64,000 nt of DNA, from positions 1,186,001 through 1,250,000 of the forward strand of contig NZ_CP016447.1 in the NCBI RefSeq assembly GCF_001714725.1, read 5' to 3'. The translations under genes were made by a program, and so were the position numbers. This document shows positions 1 through 9,934 of the stretch, in pieces. This DNA comes from Acidovorax sp. RAC01 (GTDB lineage Bacteria; Pseudomonadota; Gammaproteobacteria; Burkholderiales; Burkholderiaceae_C). The stretch's first letter is position 1, and every line of letters starts with the position of its first letter. Below the pieces are notes generated by a model. It worked only from the letters and a program-made list of their open reading frames with translations. It did no database searches and was not told the DNA's origin.

Positions 1-494
1 GTCTTGTGGCGCACGCCCATGATTTCGCCGTCCTCAGTCCACGCCGTGACTTCCAGCACGTCGGGGCAGGTGGCGCGCTCGATGGCGAGCGAGTGGTAGC
101 GGTTGACGGTGAATTGCTCGGGCAGGCCTGCAAACACGCCCTTTTGCGTGGTGGTGATGACGCTGGTCTTGCCGTGCATCAGCTCCTGCGCGCGGATGAT
201 GTTGCCGCCAAAGGCCGCACCAATGCTCTGGTGGCCCAGGCACACGCCCAGAATGGGGAGCTTGCCCGCAAAGTGCTGGATCGCTGCCACCGAGATACCG
301 GCCTCTGCAGGTGAACAAGGGCCGGGCGAGATGACCAGGCGGTCGAGCGCACCGGCATTCAGGCGTGCTTCGATCTCGGCCACGGTGATCTCGTCGTTGC
401 GAAACACCTCGACCTCGGCACCCAGTTCACCAAAGTACTGGACGATGTTGTAGGTGAAGCTGTCGTAGTTGTCGACCATCAAGAGTTTTGTCAT
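1..494 (-). CDS. trpG: Anthranilate synthase component II (glutamine amidotransferase), 3' end outside window
   Basis: TrpG supplies ammonia from glutamine to TrpE for anthranilate synthesis, the first committed step of tryptophan biosynthesis. The visible 164 codons begin [16 protein letters not shown], the usual TrpG/PabA start, followed by the oxyanion-loop motif SPGPCSP near residue 57 and the nucleophile elbow [10 protein letters not shown] with Cys at about 85. The C-terminal catalytic His/Glu region lies beyond position 1. The ATG at 494 overlaps the stop of the chorismate mutase gene by four bases (ATGA), so the two are probably translationally coupled. PabA is the alternative name for this family; the adjacent trpE favours TrpG, although such subunits are often shared. 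Confidence 0.95.
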   Translation of the reverse strand, partial: MTKLLMVDNYDSFTYNIVQYFGELGAEVEVFRNDEITVAEIEARLNAGALDRLVISPGPCSPAEAGISVAAIQHFAGKLPILGVCLGHQSIGAAFGGNIIRAQELMHGKTSVITTTQKGVFAGLPEQFTVNRYHSLAIERATCPDVLEVTAWTEDGEIMGVRHK

Positions 495-826
495 GCGGCG
501 CTCCCGGCAGTGGCGGGCTCGCGCAGGCGGGCGAACTCGCGGTGTTCATAGGCAATGCAGGCTTCCATGAGGCTGCGGTAGATGGCTTCCATCACGTCGG
601 CGTCACCGCCCTCGGTCGCTGCGCGCTCCCGCACGCGGGCCACGATGGCTTCGATGCGTGCTTCGTCGCGCACCTGTTCCACACCTTGCTTGATCCGGGC
701 CGCCTGGGTCATGTAGCCCACGCGCTCTACCAGCAGCGGTACGAGCACGTCGTCGAGTGCGTCCACCTCACGGCGCACGTCCTGCATCGTGGCGCAGTGT
801 TTGGTTCGGGAAATGGCGCGGGTCAT
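491..826 (-). CDS. Chorismate mutase, AroQ class, small monofunctional
   Basis: The protein is predicted to convert chorismate to prephenate, the branch towards phenylalanine and tyrosine. It has 111 residues, is all-helical in character, and carries the AroQ pattern: RREVDALDD near residue 18, then [17 protein letters not shown], then [15 protein letters not shown] near the C-terminus. Its ATG at 826 overlaps the trpE stop by four bases and its own stop overlaps the trpG start in the same way. It is therefore sandwiched between the two anthranilate synthase subunits with no spacer. An upstream in-frame start (895) would lie deep inside trpE and was not chosen. Family is confident; whether it is regulated by aromatic amino acids cannot be read from the sequence. 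Confidence 0.85.
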   Translation of the reverse strand: MTRAISRTKHCATMQDVRREVDALDDVLVPLLVERVGYMTQAARIKQGVEQVRDEARIEAIVARVRERAATEGGDADVMEAIYRSLMEACIAYEHREFARLREPATAGSAA

Positions 827-2322
827 TCCAGCCCCTCCTCGACCAGTTCGGCCGCACGCAGCAGCGCGCGCGCCTTGTGCTCGGTCTCTTTCCATTCCAG
901 CTCGGGCACCGAATCTGCCACCACGCCAGCAGCGGCCTGCACATAGAGCGTGCCGTTCTTGATGATGCCGGTGCGGATTGCAATGGCCACGTCCATGTCG
1001 CCCGCGTAGCTGAGATACCCGCAGGCGCCGCCGTACAGGCCGCGCTTGGTGGGTTCGAGCTGGTCGATGAGTTCCATGGCGTGCACCTTGGGCGCGCCGG
1101 TGAGCGTGCCGGCGGGGAAGGTGGCCTTGAGCACGTCCATGCTGGTCATGCCGTCGTGCAGGATGCCTTCGACATTGCTCACGATGTGCATCACGTGGCT
1201 GTAGCGCTCCACCACAAAGGCCTCGGTCACCTTGACGCTGCCTGTTTTGGCGATACGGCCGATGTCGTTGCGGGCCAGGTCGATCAGCATCACGTGCTCG
1301 GCGCGCTCCTTGGGGTCGTTGATGAGTTCGACCTCGGCCGCCTTGTCCTTTTCGGGCGTGGCGCCGCGCGGGCGGGTGCCGGCCAGGGGGCGGATGGTGA
1401 CCTTGGTGCCCTCGTCCGTCTTTTCCTGGCGCACCAGGATTTCGGGGCTGGCGCCCACCACATGGAAGTCGCCAAAGTCGTAGAAGTACATGTACGGCGA
1501 TGGATTCAGCGAACGCAGCGCGCGGTACAGCGACAGGGGCGACTCGGTGTAGCGCTTGTGGATGCGCTGGCCTACCTGCACCTGCATGAAGTCACCGGCG
1601 GCGATGAGCTCCTTGGCACGGTGCACGGCGGCCAGGTAGTCGGCCTTGGCAAAGTCGCGCTGGGCGGGGTGGCTTTCGGTGGCCTTGACCACCGGGGCGC
1701 TCACCGAGTACTTGAGCTGTTCCTTGAGGTCGCGCAGCCGCTTCTTGCCCTTGGCGTAGGCCTCGGGCTGTGCCGGGTCGGCGTAGACAATGAGGTAGAG
1801 CTTGCCCGAAAGGTTGTCGATGACGGCCAGTTCCTCGCACTGCAGCAGCAGGATGTCGGGGCAGCCCAGAGTGTCGGGCGGGCAAGTGGCCTCCAGCTTC
1901 TTTTCGATGTAGCGCACCGCGTCGTAGCCGAAGTAGCCGGCCAGACCACCGCAAAAGCGCGGCAGGCCGGGGCGCAGGGCCACCTTGAAGCGCTTCTGGT
2001 ACGCCTCGATGAAGTCAAGCGGGTTGCCTTGGGCGGTCTCCACCACCTGGCCGTCGGTCACGACCTCGGTGCGCGCCGCAGCACCAAAGCCGCTGGCGCG
2101 CAGCAGCGTGCGCGCAGGCAGGCCAATGAAGCTGTAGCGCCCGAAGCGCTCGCCGCCCACCACGGATTCAAGCAGAAAGCTGTGCTTGCCGCCGTCCTTG
2201 GTGTGCGCCAGCTTCAGGTAGAGCGAGAGCGGGGTTTCCAGGTCCGCAAAGGCCTCGGCCATGAGCGGAATGCGGTTGTAGCCTTCGCTGGCCAGGCTTT
2301 TGAATTCAAGTTCTGTGATCAC
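823..2322 (-). CDS. trpE: Anthranilate synthase component I
   Basis: TrpE makes anthranilate from chorismate and ammonia delivered by TrpG. The 499-residue length is normal. An LLES motif at residues 50-53 with a serine 11 residues on matches the tryptophan feedback site of TrpE proteins. The C-terminal chorismate-binding domain shows GDFMQVQVGQR, IDLARNDIGR, and the GAPKVHAMELIDQLEP and GYLSYAGDMD blocks. The start codon is GTG at 2322, preceded by GGGAG at a workable distance. It is the first gene of the overlapping trpE - chorismate mutase - trpG cluster. No Trp-rich leader peptide is evident upstream, so feedback inhibition is the only control visible. Confidence 0.97.
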   Translation of the reverse strand: MITELEFKSLASEGYNRIPLMAEAFADLETPLSLYLKLAHTKDGGKHSFLLESVVGGERFGRYSFIGLPARTLLRASGFGAAARTEVVTDGQVVETAQGNPLDFIEAYQKRFKVALRPGLPRFCGGLAGYFGYDAVRYIEKKLEATCPPDTLGCPDILLLQCEELAVIDNLSGKLYLIVYADPAQPEAYAKGKKRLRDLKEQLKYSVSAPVVKATESHPAQRDFAKADYLAAVHRAKELIAAGDFMQVQVGQRIHKRYTESPLSLYRALRSLNPSPYMYFYDFGDFHVVGASPEILVRQEKTDEGTKVTIRPLAGTRPRGATPEKDKAAEVELINDPKERAEHVMLIDLARNDIGRIAKTGSVKVTEAFVVERYSHVMHIVSNVEGILHDGMTSMDVLKATFPAGTLTGAPKVHAMELIDQLEPTKRGLYGGACGYLSYAGDMDVAIAIRTGIIKNGTLYVQAAAGVVADSVPELEWKETEHKARALLRAAELVEEGLE

Positions 2323-2778
2323 GGGGAGGGCTCCCAGCTGTGGCAGCGCGTGTCCCTGTCAATGAAAAAGGGGCGCTGCGGTCCATTCGGTCGGCCTCAC
2401 CGCATCGGGGTGGAGGCCACGGGTGCACGCTGGGGCGGCTGCCCAGGTGCCATCAGGCGTTCAAAGCGACAGGCCGACGCCAGGGCCAAGCTCCCCGGTC
2501 GCTGCAACCTGTGATGAACACGTAGTGAATGAACATGGGGGCAAAGTGTAGCAAAGCTTGCCCGGGGGCTGGCGCTCTGCAGGCCGTGCAGGCCACCCGG
2601 CACGGCGCAGGTCACAAACAGCCCCCCGGAGCCGTTGACCAGCGCCTTGCCAGCACCGGACGCCTCCCATCCCGGACCGCCCGTAGGGACAAAACCCTCG
2701 AAAACCCTGTTGCGAGCGGACCGGGTTGAGTTAACAATCAGAAACGCACGACCGTTCTTTTTTATCAGGAGTCCTCCC
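2323..2778. other. Divergent intergenic region between trpE and the CHI-like gene
   Basis: These 456 bases must hold the promoters of trpE (minus) and the chalcone-isomerase-like gene (plus). I checked for a short minus-strand leader peptide with clustered Trp codons and saw none; an 18-codon frame ending near 2397 has no Trp. Other open frames here have the Arg/Pro/Ala-rich composition of GC-rich shadow frames. Confidence 0.5.
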
Positions 2779-3366
2779 ATGAACCTCATCCACCGATGCG
2801 TCTTGCTGGCCGGTGCCTGCCTGCTGGCCACCGGGGCCTTGGCGCAACCCATGACCGTGGCGGATGTGAAATACGCCGAAACCCTGCAGGTGGCCGACGC
2901 GAGCTTGCAGCTCAATGGCGCCGGCGTGCGCTACAAGGCCGTGTTCAAGGTGTATACCGCCGGCCTGTACCTGGAGAAAAAAGCCGCTACCACCGCGGAG
3001 GTGATGGCGCTCAAGGGGCCCAAGCGCATCAGCATCACCATGCTGCGCGAGATCGACTCCACCGAGCTGGGCAAGCTGTTTTCCCGTGGCATGGAAGACA
3101 ACATGGACCGCGCAGCGTTCTCAAAACTGATTCCCGGCGTGCTGCGCATGAGCCAGGTGTTCTCGGACCACAAGAAGCTGGCCGCCGGCGACCAGTTCAT
3201 GATCGACTGGGTGCCGGGCACCGGCACCATCATCACCGTCAAGGGCAAACAGCAGGGCGAGCCCTTCAAGGAGCCCGAGTTCTTCAATGCCCTGCTGGGC
3301 ATCTGGCTGGGCAACGCGCCGGCCGACTGGAAGCTCAAGGACGCCATGCTGGGCAAGCCGGCCTGA
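2779..3366 (+). CDS. Exported chalcone isomerase-like protein
   Basis: This is a 195-residue protein with a clear Sec signal peptide (MNLIHRC, then a hydrophobic stretch, cleavage after ATGALAQ). The mature part has the chalcone-isomerase-like fold signature: YKAVFKVYTAGLYLEKKA near residue 55, then REIDSTELGKLFSRGMEDN, and a C-terminal EFFNALLGIWLGNAPAD helix. Bacterial members of this exported family have no demonstrated isomerase activity and are usually annotated by fold alone. An AGGAG site lies at 2767-2771, eight bases before the ATG, which fixes this start against a longer in-frame frame beginning at 2635. It is unrelated in function to its trpE neighbour as far as can be seen. Confidence 0.85.
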   Translation: MNLIHRCVLLAGACLLATGALAQPMTVADVKYAETLQVADASLQLNGAGVRYKAVFKVYTAGLYLEKKAATTAEVMALKGPKRISITMLREIDSTELGKLFSRGMEDNMDRAAFSKLIPGVLRMSQVFSDHKKLAAGDQFMIDWVPGTGTIITVKGKQQGEPFKEPEFFNALLGIWLGNAPADWKLKDAMLGKPA

Positions 3367-3589
3367 GCGCTGCCCAGCCCGCGACCGTGCCCAGCGACCA
3401 GCCCCGGGCACTGCTGTCGCCCCACGGACAGCCTGCGGCATCTGCCCACCCTAAGCTTCTGACAAGGCACTGCGCCCGCACCGCCGCCCAGTTGCCACGG
3501 CATTGAATGCGTTACCCGCGCAGCCAAGCGAGCCGTCTGCTCCCTTGTTTTTGTAACCGCTTCCCAGACCGCTTTCCGCGCTTTTCACC

Positions 3590-5236
3590 ATGCATATCAG
3601 CCGTCTTTCCGTAGGCCTGCGCCTCGGCATCTCGTTCGTCCTCATCCTTCTCATCACGGTGCTGATTGCGGCCACCGGCATCTGGCGCATCGGCGGCCTG
3701 CAGGCGGCCAGCGAGCGCGTGGCCACACAGGAGATCGAGCAGCAGACGCTGGTGGAAGACTGGGCCTCGGACATCCGCCTGAACTGGGTGCGCACCGAGG
3801 CGTTCCTCAAGGCCATCGACCCGGCCTACATGGAAAAGCTCACGACCGACACGCAGGCCACTGCCAAGAAGACGCAGGAAAAAGTGCGCCGCATCGAGGC
3901 CCTGGTACAAAGTGACAAGGGCCGCAGCCAGCTGGCCACCATCGCGCAGGCCAGCAAGGCCTACGACGACAAGGTGGCCGAGATCCGCGAACTGCACCGG
4001 GGCGGCGAGCCCAATGTGCCGACCATGGTGGACAAGGATCTGCGCCCCCTGGCCGACCAGTACCTGCAGTCGCTGGATGTGCTGCGGGGCACTATGGCCG
4101 CGCAGCTGGCCCAGGGCCAGCAGGAGGCCTCGTCCCTGGCAAAGGCCAGCCGGATGCTACTGGCCATCGCGACGCTGGTGGCGGTGGCGCTGGGCGCGCT
4201 GCTGGCGTGGATGGTGACGCGCTCCATCGTGCAGCCGGTGCTGCAGGGCAAGCAGGCTGCAGAACGCATTGCCGACGGTGACCTGACCCACCCGATTGCG
4301 GCGCAGGGCACCGACGAGGCCGCCCAGTTGCTGCAGGCCCTGGCCGCCATGCAGCAGCGGCTTGCCACCATCGTGGGCAACGTGCGCCAGGGCGCCGAAG
4401 GCGTGGCCGCCGCCAGCGCCGAGATCGCCTCGGGCAACAACGACCTGTCGGCCCGCACCGAGCAGCAGGCCGGCGCGCTGGAAGAGACCGCCGCCTCGAT
4501 GGAGGAGCTGGGCTCCACCGTGCGCCTGAACGCCGACAACGCGCGCACAGCCAACCAGCTGGCGATGGCGGCATCCAGCGTGGCGGTTCAGGGCGGCGAT
4601 GTGGTGGCCGAAGTGGTCGAGACCATGAAGGGCATCAACGCCAGCAGCAACAAGATCGCCGACATCATCAGCGTCATTGATGGCATTGCTTTCCAGACCA
4701 ACATCCTGGCGCTGAACGCCGCCGTGGAGGCTGCGCGGGCCGGCGAGCAGGGCCGCGGCTTTGCCGTGGTGGCCAGCGAGGTGCGCAGCCTGGCCGGGCG
4801 CAGCGCCGAAGCGGCCAAGGAGATCAAGAGCCTGATCATGGCCAGCGTGGAGCGTGTGGAAAAAGGCACGCTGCTGGTGGACAAGGCCGGCGTCACAATG
4901 AGCGAGGTGGTGGGCTCCATCCGCCGCGTGACGGAGATCATGGGCGAGATCAGCGCCGCCAGCGGCGAGCAGAGCCAGGGCGTGGCGCAGGTGGCCGAGG
5001 CCATCACCCACATGGACCAGACCACACAGCAGAACGCCGCCCTGGTGGAGCAAAGCGCCGCTGCCGCCGACAGCCTGAAATCGCAGGCCGCGCAGCTCGT
5101 GGAGGCCGTGGCGGTGTTTCGCCTGGCTGCGGGCAGCGATGCCATGGCCGGCGCCACTGCCTCGGCCCATGGCACGCCCTCGCTGGGCCGTACCCGCAGC
5201 GGCAGCGCCGGTGCGCCCCGCCTACTGGCGCGGTAA
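3590..5236 (+). CDS. Methyl-accepting chemotaxis protein
   Basis: A 548-residue inner-membrane chemoreceptor. TM1 covers about residues 12-34, followed by a helical periplasmic region of roughly 150 residues that looks like a four-helix-bundle ligand domain rather than Cache. TM2 lies near 189-210. A HAMP segment ([21 protein letters not shown]) follows. The cytoplasmic part contains the invariant hairpin tip [28 protein letters not shown] cut into its usual blocks, where CheA and CheW bind. It ends in a flexible Ser/Gly/Ala tail without an NWETF-type CheR tether. Its stop runs 15 bases into the end of convergent gph. The ligand cannot be predicted. Confidence 0.95.
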   Translation: MHISRLSVGLRLGISFVLILLITVLIAATGIWRIGGLQAASERVATQEIEQQTLVEDWASDIRLNWVRTEAFLKAIDPAYMEKLTTDTQATAKKTQEKVRRIEALVQSDKGRSQLATIAQASKAYDDKVAEIRELHRGGEPNVPTMVDKDLRPLADQYLQSLDVLRGTMAAQLAQGQQEASSLAKASRMLLAIATLVAVALGALLAWMVTRSIVQPVLQGKQAAERIADGDLTHPIAAQGTDEAAQLLQALAAMQQRLATIVGNVRQGAEGVAAASAEIASGNNDLSARTEQQAGALEETAASMEELGSTVRLNADNARTANQLAMAASSVAVQGGDVVAEVVETMKGINASSNKIADIISVIDGIAFQTNILALNAAVEAARAGEQGRGFAVVASEVRSLAGRSAEAAKEIKSLIMASVERVEKGTLLVDKAGVTMSEVVGSIRRVTEIMGEISAASGEQSQGVAQVAEAITHMDQTTQQNAALVEQSAAAADSLKSQAAQLVEAVAVFRLAAGSDAMAGATASAHGTPSLGRTRSGSAGAPRLLAR

Positions 5237-5941
5237 CCCCGCCAGCTCTGCCAGCGAGTCGACGAAGCCGTCGGCATCGACCCCGCGCACCGGCTGGCCG
5301 TGGTTGTAGCCGTAGGTGACCAGCACCACGGGGCAGCCGGCGGCCCGCGCGGCCTGGGCGTCGTTGCTGGAATCGCCCAGCATCAGCGTGCGCGCAGGCG
5401 CCGTGCCCAGCGCCTCGCAGGTCCGCACCAACGGCAGCGGATCGGGCTTCTTGCGCTCGAAGCTGTCGCCACCGAAGACTTTGCCGAAATAGCCCTCAAG
5501 CCCCTTGGCCTGCAACAGCGGCACCGCGAACGCCACGGGCTTGTTGGTCAGACAGGCCAGCGGCAGGCCAGCGCCCCGCAGGGCTTCCAGCCCCTGCACC
5601 ACCCCGGGGTACACCGCCGAGCAGCTGCCATTGATGTCCAGGTAGTGGCGCTGGTAGCTGGCCCACGCGGCCGGGAACAACGCTTCTGTTTTGATAGCAA
5701 CATGGGCAAAAGAAATCTGCCCTAGCACGTGATTGAGCACAGATCTGATCAGGTGCTCGGACCCTTTGCCGACCATGCGCTCGATCTCTGCCGCGGCAAT
5801 GGCGGGCAAGGCCAGCTCGCTGAGCATGCGGTTGAGCGCTGCGCTGAAATCGCCCATGGTGTCGGCCATGGTGCCATCAAGGTCCACGATGACGGCATCC
5901 ACGCGGGCCAGGAGGGAGGTCAGTTCGGCGGATGTGGTCAT
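5222..5941 (-). CDS. gph: Phosphoglycolate phosphatase, HAD superfamily
   Basis: Gph removes phosphate from 2-phosphoglycolate arising from oxygenase activity or DNA repair. The 239-residue protein has HAD motif I ([10 protein letters not shown], residues 19-28), motif II threonine in LACLTNKP, the motif III lysine in [11 protein letters not shown], and motif IV in [16 protein letters not shown]. In the cap region a stretch of about 20 residues, [19 protein letters not shown], is encoded by a copy of the dispersed repeat described separately. In many relatives gph sits directly upstream of trpE in one operon. Here it has the same orientation but is split from trpE by two plus-strand genes. 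Confidence 0.93.
   Translation of the reverse strand: MTTSAELTSLLARVDAVIVDLDGTMADTMGDFSAALNRMLSELALPAIAAAEIERMVGKGSEHLIRSVLNHVLGQISFAHVAIKTEALFPAAWASYQRHYLDINGSCSAVYPGVVQGLEALRGAGLPLACLTNKPVAFAVPLLQAKGLEGYFGKVFGGDSFERKKPDPLPLVRTCEALGTAPARTLMLGDSSNDAQAARAAGCPVVLVTYGYNHGQPVRGVDADGFVDSLAELAGLPRQ
5682..5740 (-). repeat. Dispersed palindromic element, copy 1, inside gph
   Basis: On the gph coding strand this segment reads GCTATCAAAACAGAAGC at one end, with GTGCTAGGGCAG-type sequence at the other, matching the intergenic copy at 57131-57192 (GCTATCAAAATAGCAGC). It is AT-richer than the flanking gph sequence and is read through in frame. Confidence 0.6.
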
Positions 5942-6035
5942 GTCAGGGCTCGCAGCGGCTGGATGAAAAAGGCGACCGAGTGTAAGTGCGCCCGCGCGCC
6001 CGCCAGCCAGCCCGGACCCGATGAGTGCGATGCCG

Positions 6036-7559
6036 TTAGCGCAGGCTCAGCGTCTGGCGCTTCCAGGCCGGGTCCTGCCAACGCTGGAACAGAGGGAGCG
6101 CTGCCACATCGCCCGTCACGCGCTCGGTGGTCAGGCCGTCGAGCCGCACCACCTCAAAGCTTTTGCGGTAGCGGCCCTGGCCCCGGGCTTCGCGCGCCAC
6201 CAGCATTTGCTGACCACCGGGCACCCAGCCCGCCCATTCGGCCACACCGGTCTCGGGCGTGGCGGCGGCGGGCGGCAGCACATCGGCCAGCCAGCCACCT
6301 TCCGTTTTGCGCAGCACCCACAGCTCGCGCCAGCCCTCCATGGGCTGCACGGCCAGGGCTACCGCCGTGCCTTCGCGGTTGGTGCTGGCCGATGCAGTCC
6401 ACACCACGCCGTAGGTGCAGCGGCGCAGCAGTGGGGCCTTGGCGCTGTGTTGTGCGTCCACCAGCAGCACGCAGGTTTCGCCGGGGGCGCCGGGTTCGGT
6501 CAGCAGTGTGGGGCGGGCTCCGGCGGCGGTCGCGACGGGTGCCGGAGCAGGCACCAGCGCCCAGCGTACGGCGCTCACGCGCATGGCAGCGTCGTTGTAG
6601 GCGCTCTGGTCTTCGTCGGGCAGGTCAGCCTTGCTCACGCCGGTGAATTCGGTCAGGGCGCGTGCGGCGGCAGCCGCCACCGCCGGGTCGGCCGCGTTTT
6701 TGCGCGCTTGCTGGAAGGCTGCGGCGCCCCACACGCTGGCGCGGCGCATCTGCACGCGGTTGCGCAGGTAGCCAGGCAGACCTGCCACGTCCACACGCTC
6801 CAGCACGTCGGCCTGCCAGGTGGTGACCTTGGCACGCTCGTGTGCGGGCAGGTCGGGGTTGATGCATTCGGGGCGGGTGAGCGCCAGGACGGCACGGGCG
6901 CGCTGCTCGGCATCGGCCACGGGCATGGCCAGCAGGCGGCGAAAGGCCTCGCCCTCGTAGCAGACCTGCATGCGACCTTCAACCTCGTAGGTGGCAAAGC
7001 GCACGCCGTAGCCATTGGCCACATCCAGGTGTGCCGACAACGTAGCACCCGATGCCTTGCCCGGCACGGCCACCGAGGCACGGCGCGCCAGCCGGTCGGC
7101 AAAGGTGCCCAGGGCATCCAAGGCCAGCGCGCCTTCCACACCCGCCAGGGCCTTGGCGTGCGCGGCTTGCAAGTAAGCGGCGGTCAGGCCAATGCCCAGC
7201 GCTTCGGCGCCCGGGGTGTCCTGCACAAAGCGCATCACAGCCAGCAGAGCGGGGCCTTCAGTCTCGGTCAGCGTAACGCGGCGTACATCGCTGGCGCGGA
7301 TGAAGCCACCGCGCTCGCGCTTGTGGTCCCACACCTGCAAATAGTCGAGGCGCTCGCCGCGCACTTCGAGCACTTCGCCCTGCCACAGGCTGGCCTGCTG
7401 CTGGGCACCGTCACGGGGCGCAGCGCGCAGGCTGGCCTGGTCTTGCACCACGATGGCGCTGCCCTGGGCGCCAGGCGATGGCTGGGGGGCAGCCTCGGCC
7501 GCCACGGTCACTGCGGCGCTGGCCACGGCTGCCAACAAAGTTGCGAAGGTCGCGTTCAT
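6036..7559 (-). CDS. Exported protein of unknown function, SH3-like N-terminal domain
   Basis: I do not recognise a named family for the whole 507-residue protein. It has a signal peptide ([24 protein letters not shown]). Residues 33-85 resemble a bacterial SH3 domain ([13 protein letters not shown], then [18 protein letters not shown]). The middle is Ala-rich and helical, and the C-terminal 120 residues look beta-rich with [17 protein letters not shown] and [16 protein letters not shown], suggestive of a propeller or lipocalin-like module. The ATG at 7559 has GGAG eight bases upstream. A GTG two codons earlier would create a 4-bp overlap with the SPFH gene but has almost no room for a ribosome site. 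It lies two bases after the SPFH gene, so the two are probably one transcript. Confidence 0.8.
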   Translation of the reverse strand: MNATFATLLAAVASAAVTVAAEAAPQPSPGAQGSAIVVQDQASLRAAPRDGAQQQASLWQGEVLEVRGERLDYLQVWDHKRERGGFIRASDVRRVTLTETEGPALLAVMRFVQDTPGAEALGIGLTAAYLQAAHAKALAGVEGALALDALGTFADRLARRASVAVPGKASGATLSAHLDVANGYGVRFATYEVEGRMQVCYEGEAFRRLLAMPVADAEQRARAVLALTRPECINPDLPAHERAKVTTWQADVLERVDVAGLPGYLRNRVQMRRASVWGAAAFQQARKNAADPAVAAAAARALTEFTGVSKADLPDEDQSAYNDAAMRVSAVRWALVPAPAPVATAAGARPTLLTEPGAPGETCVLLVDAQHSAKAPLLRRCTYGVVWTASASTNREGTAVALAVQPMEGWRELWVLRKTEGGWLADVLPPAAATPETGVAEWAGWVPGGQQMLVAREARGQGRYRKSFEVVRLDGLTTERVTGDVAALPLFQRWQDPAWKRQTLSLR

Positions 7560-7561
7560 GT

Positions 7562-8914
7562 TCACTGCTCCACGGCTTGGGTGGTGGTGGCGTCGTCGGC
7601 CACGGCCGCAGCCTGTGCGGCCCCGGCCTGGGCGTTGCGGTTGCCGCCCAGCAGCGCGGCACCGATGAAGTCGCCATTGGTGGGCGGGGGCGCGATGATG
7701 ACTTGGATCTTGTCCGAGAGCTTGTCGGCCAGCGTCTTCTGAATGAGCAGCGGGTGTTTGGTCACCAGCGCGCCTTCGCGGGCCATCTGCTCGGCATTGA
7801 CCTTGCCCACGCGGTCCATGCGGTAGGCCTCGGCCTCGGCCAGCTTCTGGCGGGCGTCGGCTTCGCCGTTGGCTTCGATGCGGCGGGCCTGGGCGGCGCC
7901 CTCGGCAGCTTTGACGCGGGCCACACGTTCGGCTTCGGCCTCCAGCTGGCGCTGCTCGATCTGGCGCTGCTTGAAGGGCAGCACATGCTTCATCGCCTCT
8001 TCCTGGGCCTTGGCGGCGATGACCTGCTCACGCGCGGCGGCTTCGGCGGCCACTTCGCGACGCACCTTGTCGGCGCTGGCGTCCAGCTCGGTTTCCTTCA
8101 CGCGCTTGTCTTTCAGCTCCAGCGTGTAGCGCATTTTTTCGGACGCCAGCTCTTCGGCCAGCAGGCTGTCCATGCCACGGCGGTATTCGGCGGGCAGGTC
8201 CACCTTGCCAATCTGCAGGCTGCGCAGCGTCACGCCATCGGCCGCCAGGCGGGCGCGCAGTTCGGTTTCGATGATCTGTGCAATTTCGGCGCGCTTGGAC
8301 GAGAAGATCTCGCGCACCGTGTAGCGGGCAAACACCTTGTAGACCAGGCCTTGCACTGCGGGCTCGACGATGTCGGCGCCCACGTTGTCGGGCAGGTTGC
8401 CGGCATTGACGGCGGGCGAGTTGGGGTCCAGGGCATACCGCACGCTCAGGTCCAGCCCCAGCGACAGGCCTTCCACCGACTGCAGCGGCGCGCTGCCCGT
8501 GGCCTGGCGCATGGCTTCGGGGCGGTAGCTCTGGTCACGCAGCGAGAACACGCGCACCGTGTGCAGGCCGGGCACCACCCACACGCTGCCATCGCGCCAC
8601 AGGCTCACCGCACCGGTGAACTGGTTCAGGCGCACGCCCAGGTCGCCCTGCGCCAGGTGTTGCACCGGCGGGTTGCGGACCACCATCAGGCCCACGGCAG
8701 CCACCACGGTACCGGCCACCAGCCAGCGCACCGTGGATGCGGTGGGCAGCAGGTACGCCCAGTTCAGGCGCGGCGCCGCGTCGGCGATGTACGCATCGGC
8801 CTGCGTGTCGGCCTGTGGGGTGGCTTGCAGCACGGGTTCTGCATCCGCTTGCGGCAACGGGGTGGACGAGCGGCCCTTCAGGGTCTGCACGATGCGGTTC
8901 CAGGTGGCTTTCAT
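7562..8914 (-). CDS. SPFH/Band 7 (prohibitin-like) membrane protein
   Basis: A 450-residue protein with a cytoplasmic N-terminal segment of about 60 residues, one TM helix near 63-80 ([19 protein letters not shown]), and an SPFH domain from roughly 85 to 280. This contains [33 protein letters not shown] and [22 protein letters not shown] long Ala/Glu-rich coiled coil follows (about 265-385), then a Q/A-rich tail. Members form large ring assemblies and organise membrane domains or act with proteases. No NfeD or FtsH partner is adjacent; instead it is paired with an exported protein of unknown role and is divergent from a two-component system. Confidence 0.9.
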   Translation of the reverse strand: MKATWNRIVQTLKGRSSTPLPQADAEPVLQATPQADTQADAYIADAAPRLNWAYLLPTASTVRWLVAGTVVAAVGLMVVRNPPVQHLAQGDLGVRLNQFTGAVSLWRDGSVWVVPGLHTVRVFSLRDQSYRPEAMRQATGSAPLQSVEGLSLGLDLSVRYALDPNSPAVNAGNLPDNVGADIVEPAVQGLVYKVFARYTVREIFSSKRAEIAQIIETELRARLAADGVTLRSLQIGKVDLPAEYRRGMDSLLAEELASEKMRYTLELKDKRVKETELDASADKVRREVAAEAAAREQVIAAKAQEEAMKHVLPFKQRQIEQRQLEAEAERVARVKAAEGAAQARRIEANGEADARQKLAEAEAYRMDRVGKVNAEQMAREGALVTKHPLLIQKTLADKLSDKIQVIIAPPPTNGDFIGAALLGGNRNAQAGAAQAAAVADDATTTQAVEQ

Positions 8915-9144
8915 GGTGTTTCTCTCTCGGGTGGGTTCGGTGTTGTTGTCGGTGTCTGAGCTGCCGCCGTGGCTGGCTCATTGAGGACCGATTGTTCGAA
9001 TCCACCCCGGAAGTAACAACGCAGCGCAGCCCCCAATGCGCTCACGCCGGCCACGCGAACCTTCCGCCCCCGGAAGAAAAACTCACACCGCCCGGAGCGG
9101 GCCGCCGGGATAATCCGCCCACCCCTCCACTGCCCCGCCAGCCC

Positions 9145-9843
9145 ATGACCCGCATTGCCGTGATCGAAGACGACCTGCCCACCAGCAACCAGTTGGCCGG
9201 GTGGATACGCAGTGCCAAGAGCGGCATCGTCATCGACCAGTGGTTCACCCGCGACGAGGCCGAGGCCGCGCTGGCCCGCGAGCACTACGACGCCGTGGTG
9301 CTCGACATCGAACTGGGGCGCGAGCGCCATGCAGGCGTGGCCCTCATCAACGCCATCAACAAGCGGCGCCAGGGCACGCCGGTGCTGGTGGTGTCGGCCA
9401 TGCCGGCGGCCATCTACCGCAGCATCATGAAGGCGCTGGACGCGTGGGACTACCTGCAGAAAACCACGTTCGAAGAGGCCGATTTCATCGAGACCTTTCT
9501 CGACATCCTGCGTACCACGCAGGCACAGGCCCCGGCCAGCGCAGCCCCTGCGCCGGTGGGCGATGCACTGGTGCTGGACCCGCTGTGGCAGCGCACCCCC
9601 ACCTGGCGCGGCGAGCGCATCAACCTGCCGCTCACGGCCCAGCGCATCCTGGCCACGCTGCACCAGCGCAGTGGCGAGGTGGTGTCGTACGACGACCTGT
9701 TCGAGGTGGTGAAAAGCGGGCGCAACCGCGACAACGTGCGCAAGCATGTGAGCACCATCCGCGAGGCGCTGCGCGAAGTGGACTCCGGATTTGAAGGCAT
9801 CGAGAACGTGCCCATGCGCGGCTTCCGCTGGACGGGAAGGTGA
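9145..9843 (+). CDS. Response regulator, receiver plus winged-helix DNA-binding domain
   Basis: A 232-residue regulator. The receiver domain has the acidic pair in VIEDDLP, the phospho-acceptor Asp in VVLDIELG (about residue 54), the conserved Ser in LVVSAMP and the Lys in YLQKTTF. The C-terminal domain (about 145-232) looks like an OmpR-type winged helix: LPLTAQRILATLHQRSGEVVSYDDLFEVV, then DNVRKHVSTIREAL as recognition helix and MRGFRW as wing. The ATG at 9145 is chosen because the receiver fold begins immediately after it. The sensor kinase follows 91 bases downstream, and the SPFH gene is divergent 230 bases upstream, making it a candidate target. Confidence 0.9.
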   Translation: MTRIAVIEDDLPTSNQLAGWIRSAKSGIVIDQWFTRDEAEAALAREHYDAVVLDIELGRERHAGVALINAINKRRQGTPVLVVSAMPAAIYRSIMKALDAWDYLQKTTFEEADFIETFLDILRTTQAQAPASAAPAPVGDALVLDPLWQRTPTWRGERINLPLTAQRILATLHQRSGEVVSYDDLFEVVKSGRNRDNVRKHVSTIREALREVDSGFEGIENVPMRGFRWTGR

Positions 9844-9934
9844 ACACCCCCCTGAGGCCCTTGCGCAGTGGCCCTGGCGGGGGCCGCGCCAGTTTGGGCT
9901 GCCCTGCACCGCACCTTCACGCGAGAAGAATGGA

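Noticed and set aside
757..2514. A 585-codon plus-strand frame opposite trpE
   Set aside because: It is a complement shadow of trpE, rich in His, Val and Gly, with no recognisable domain.
2323..2520. Trp leader peptide or attenuator upstream of trpE
   Set aside because: No short frame with consecutive Trp codons and no clean alternative hairpins could be found.
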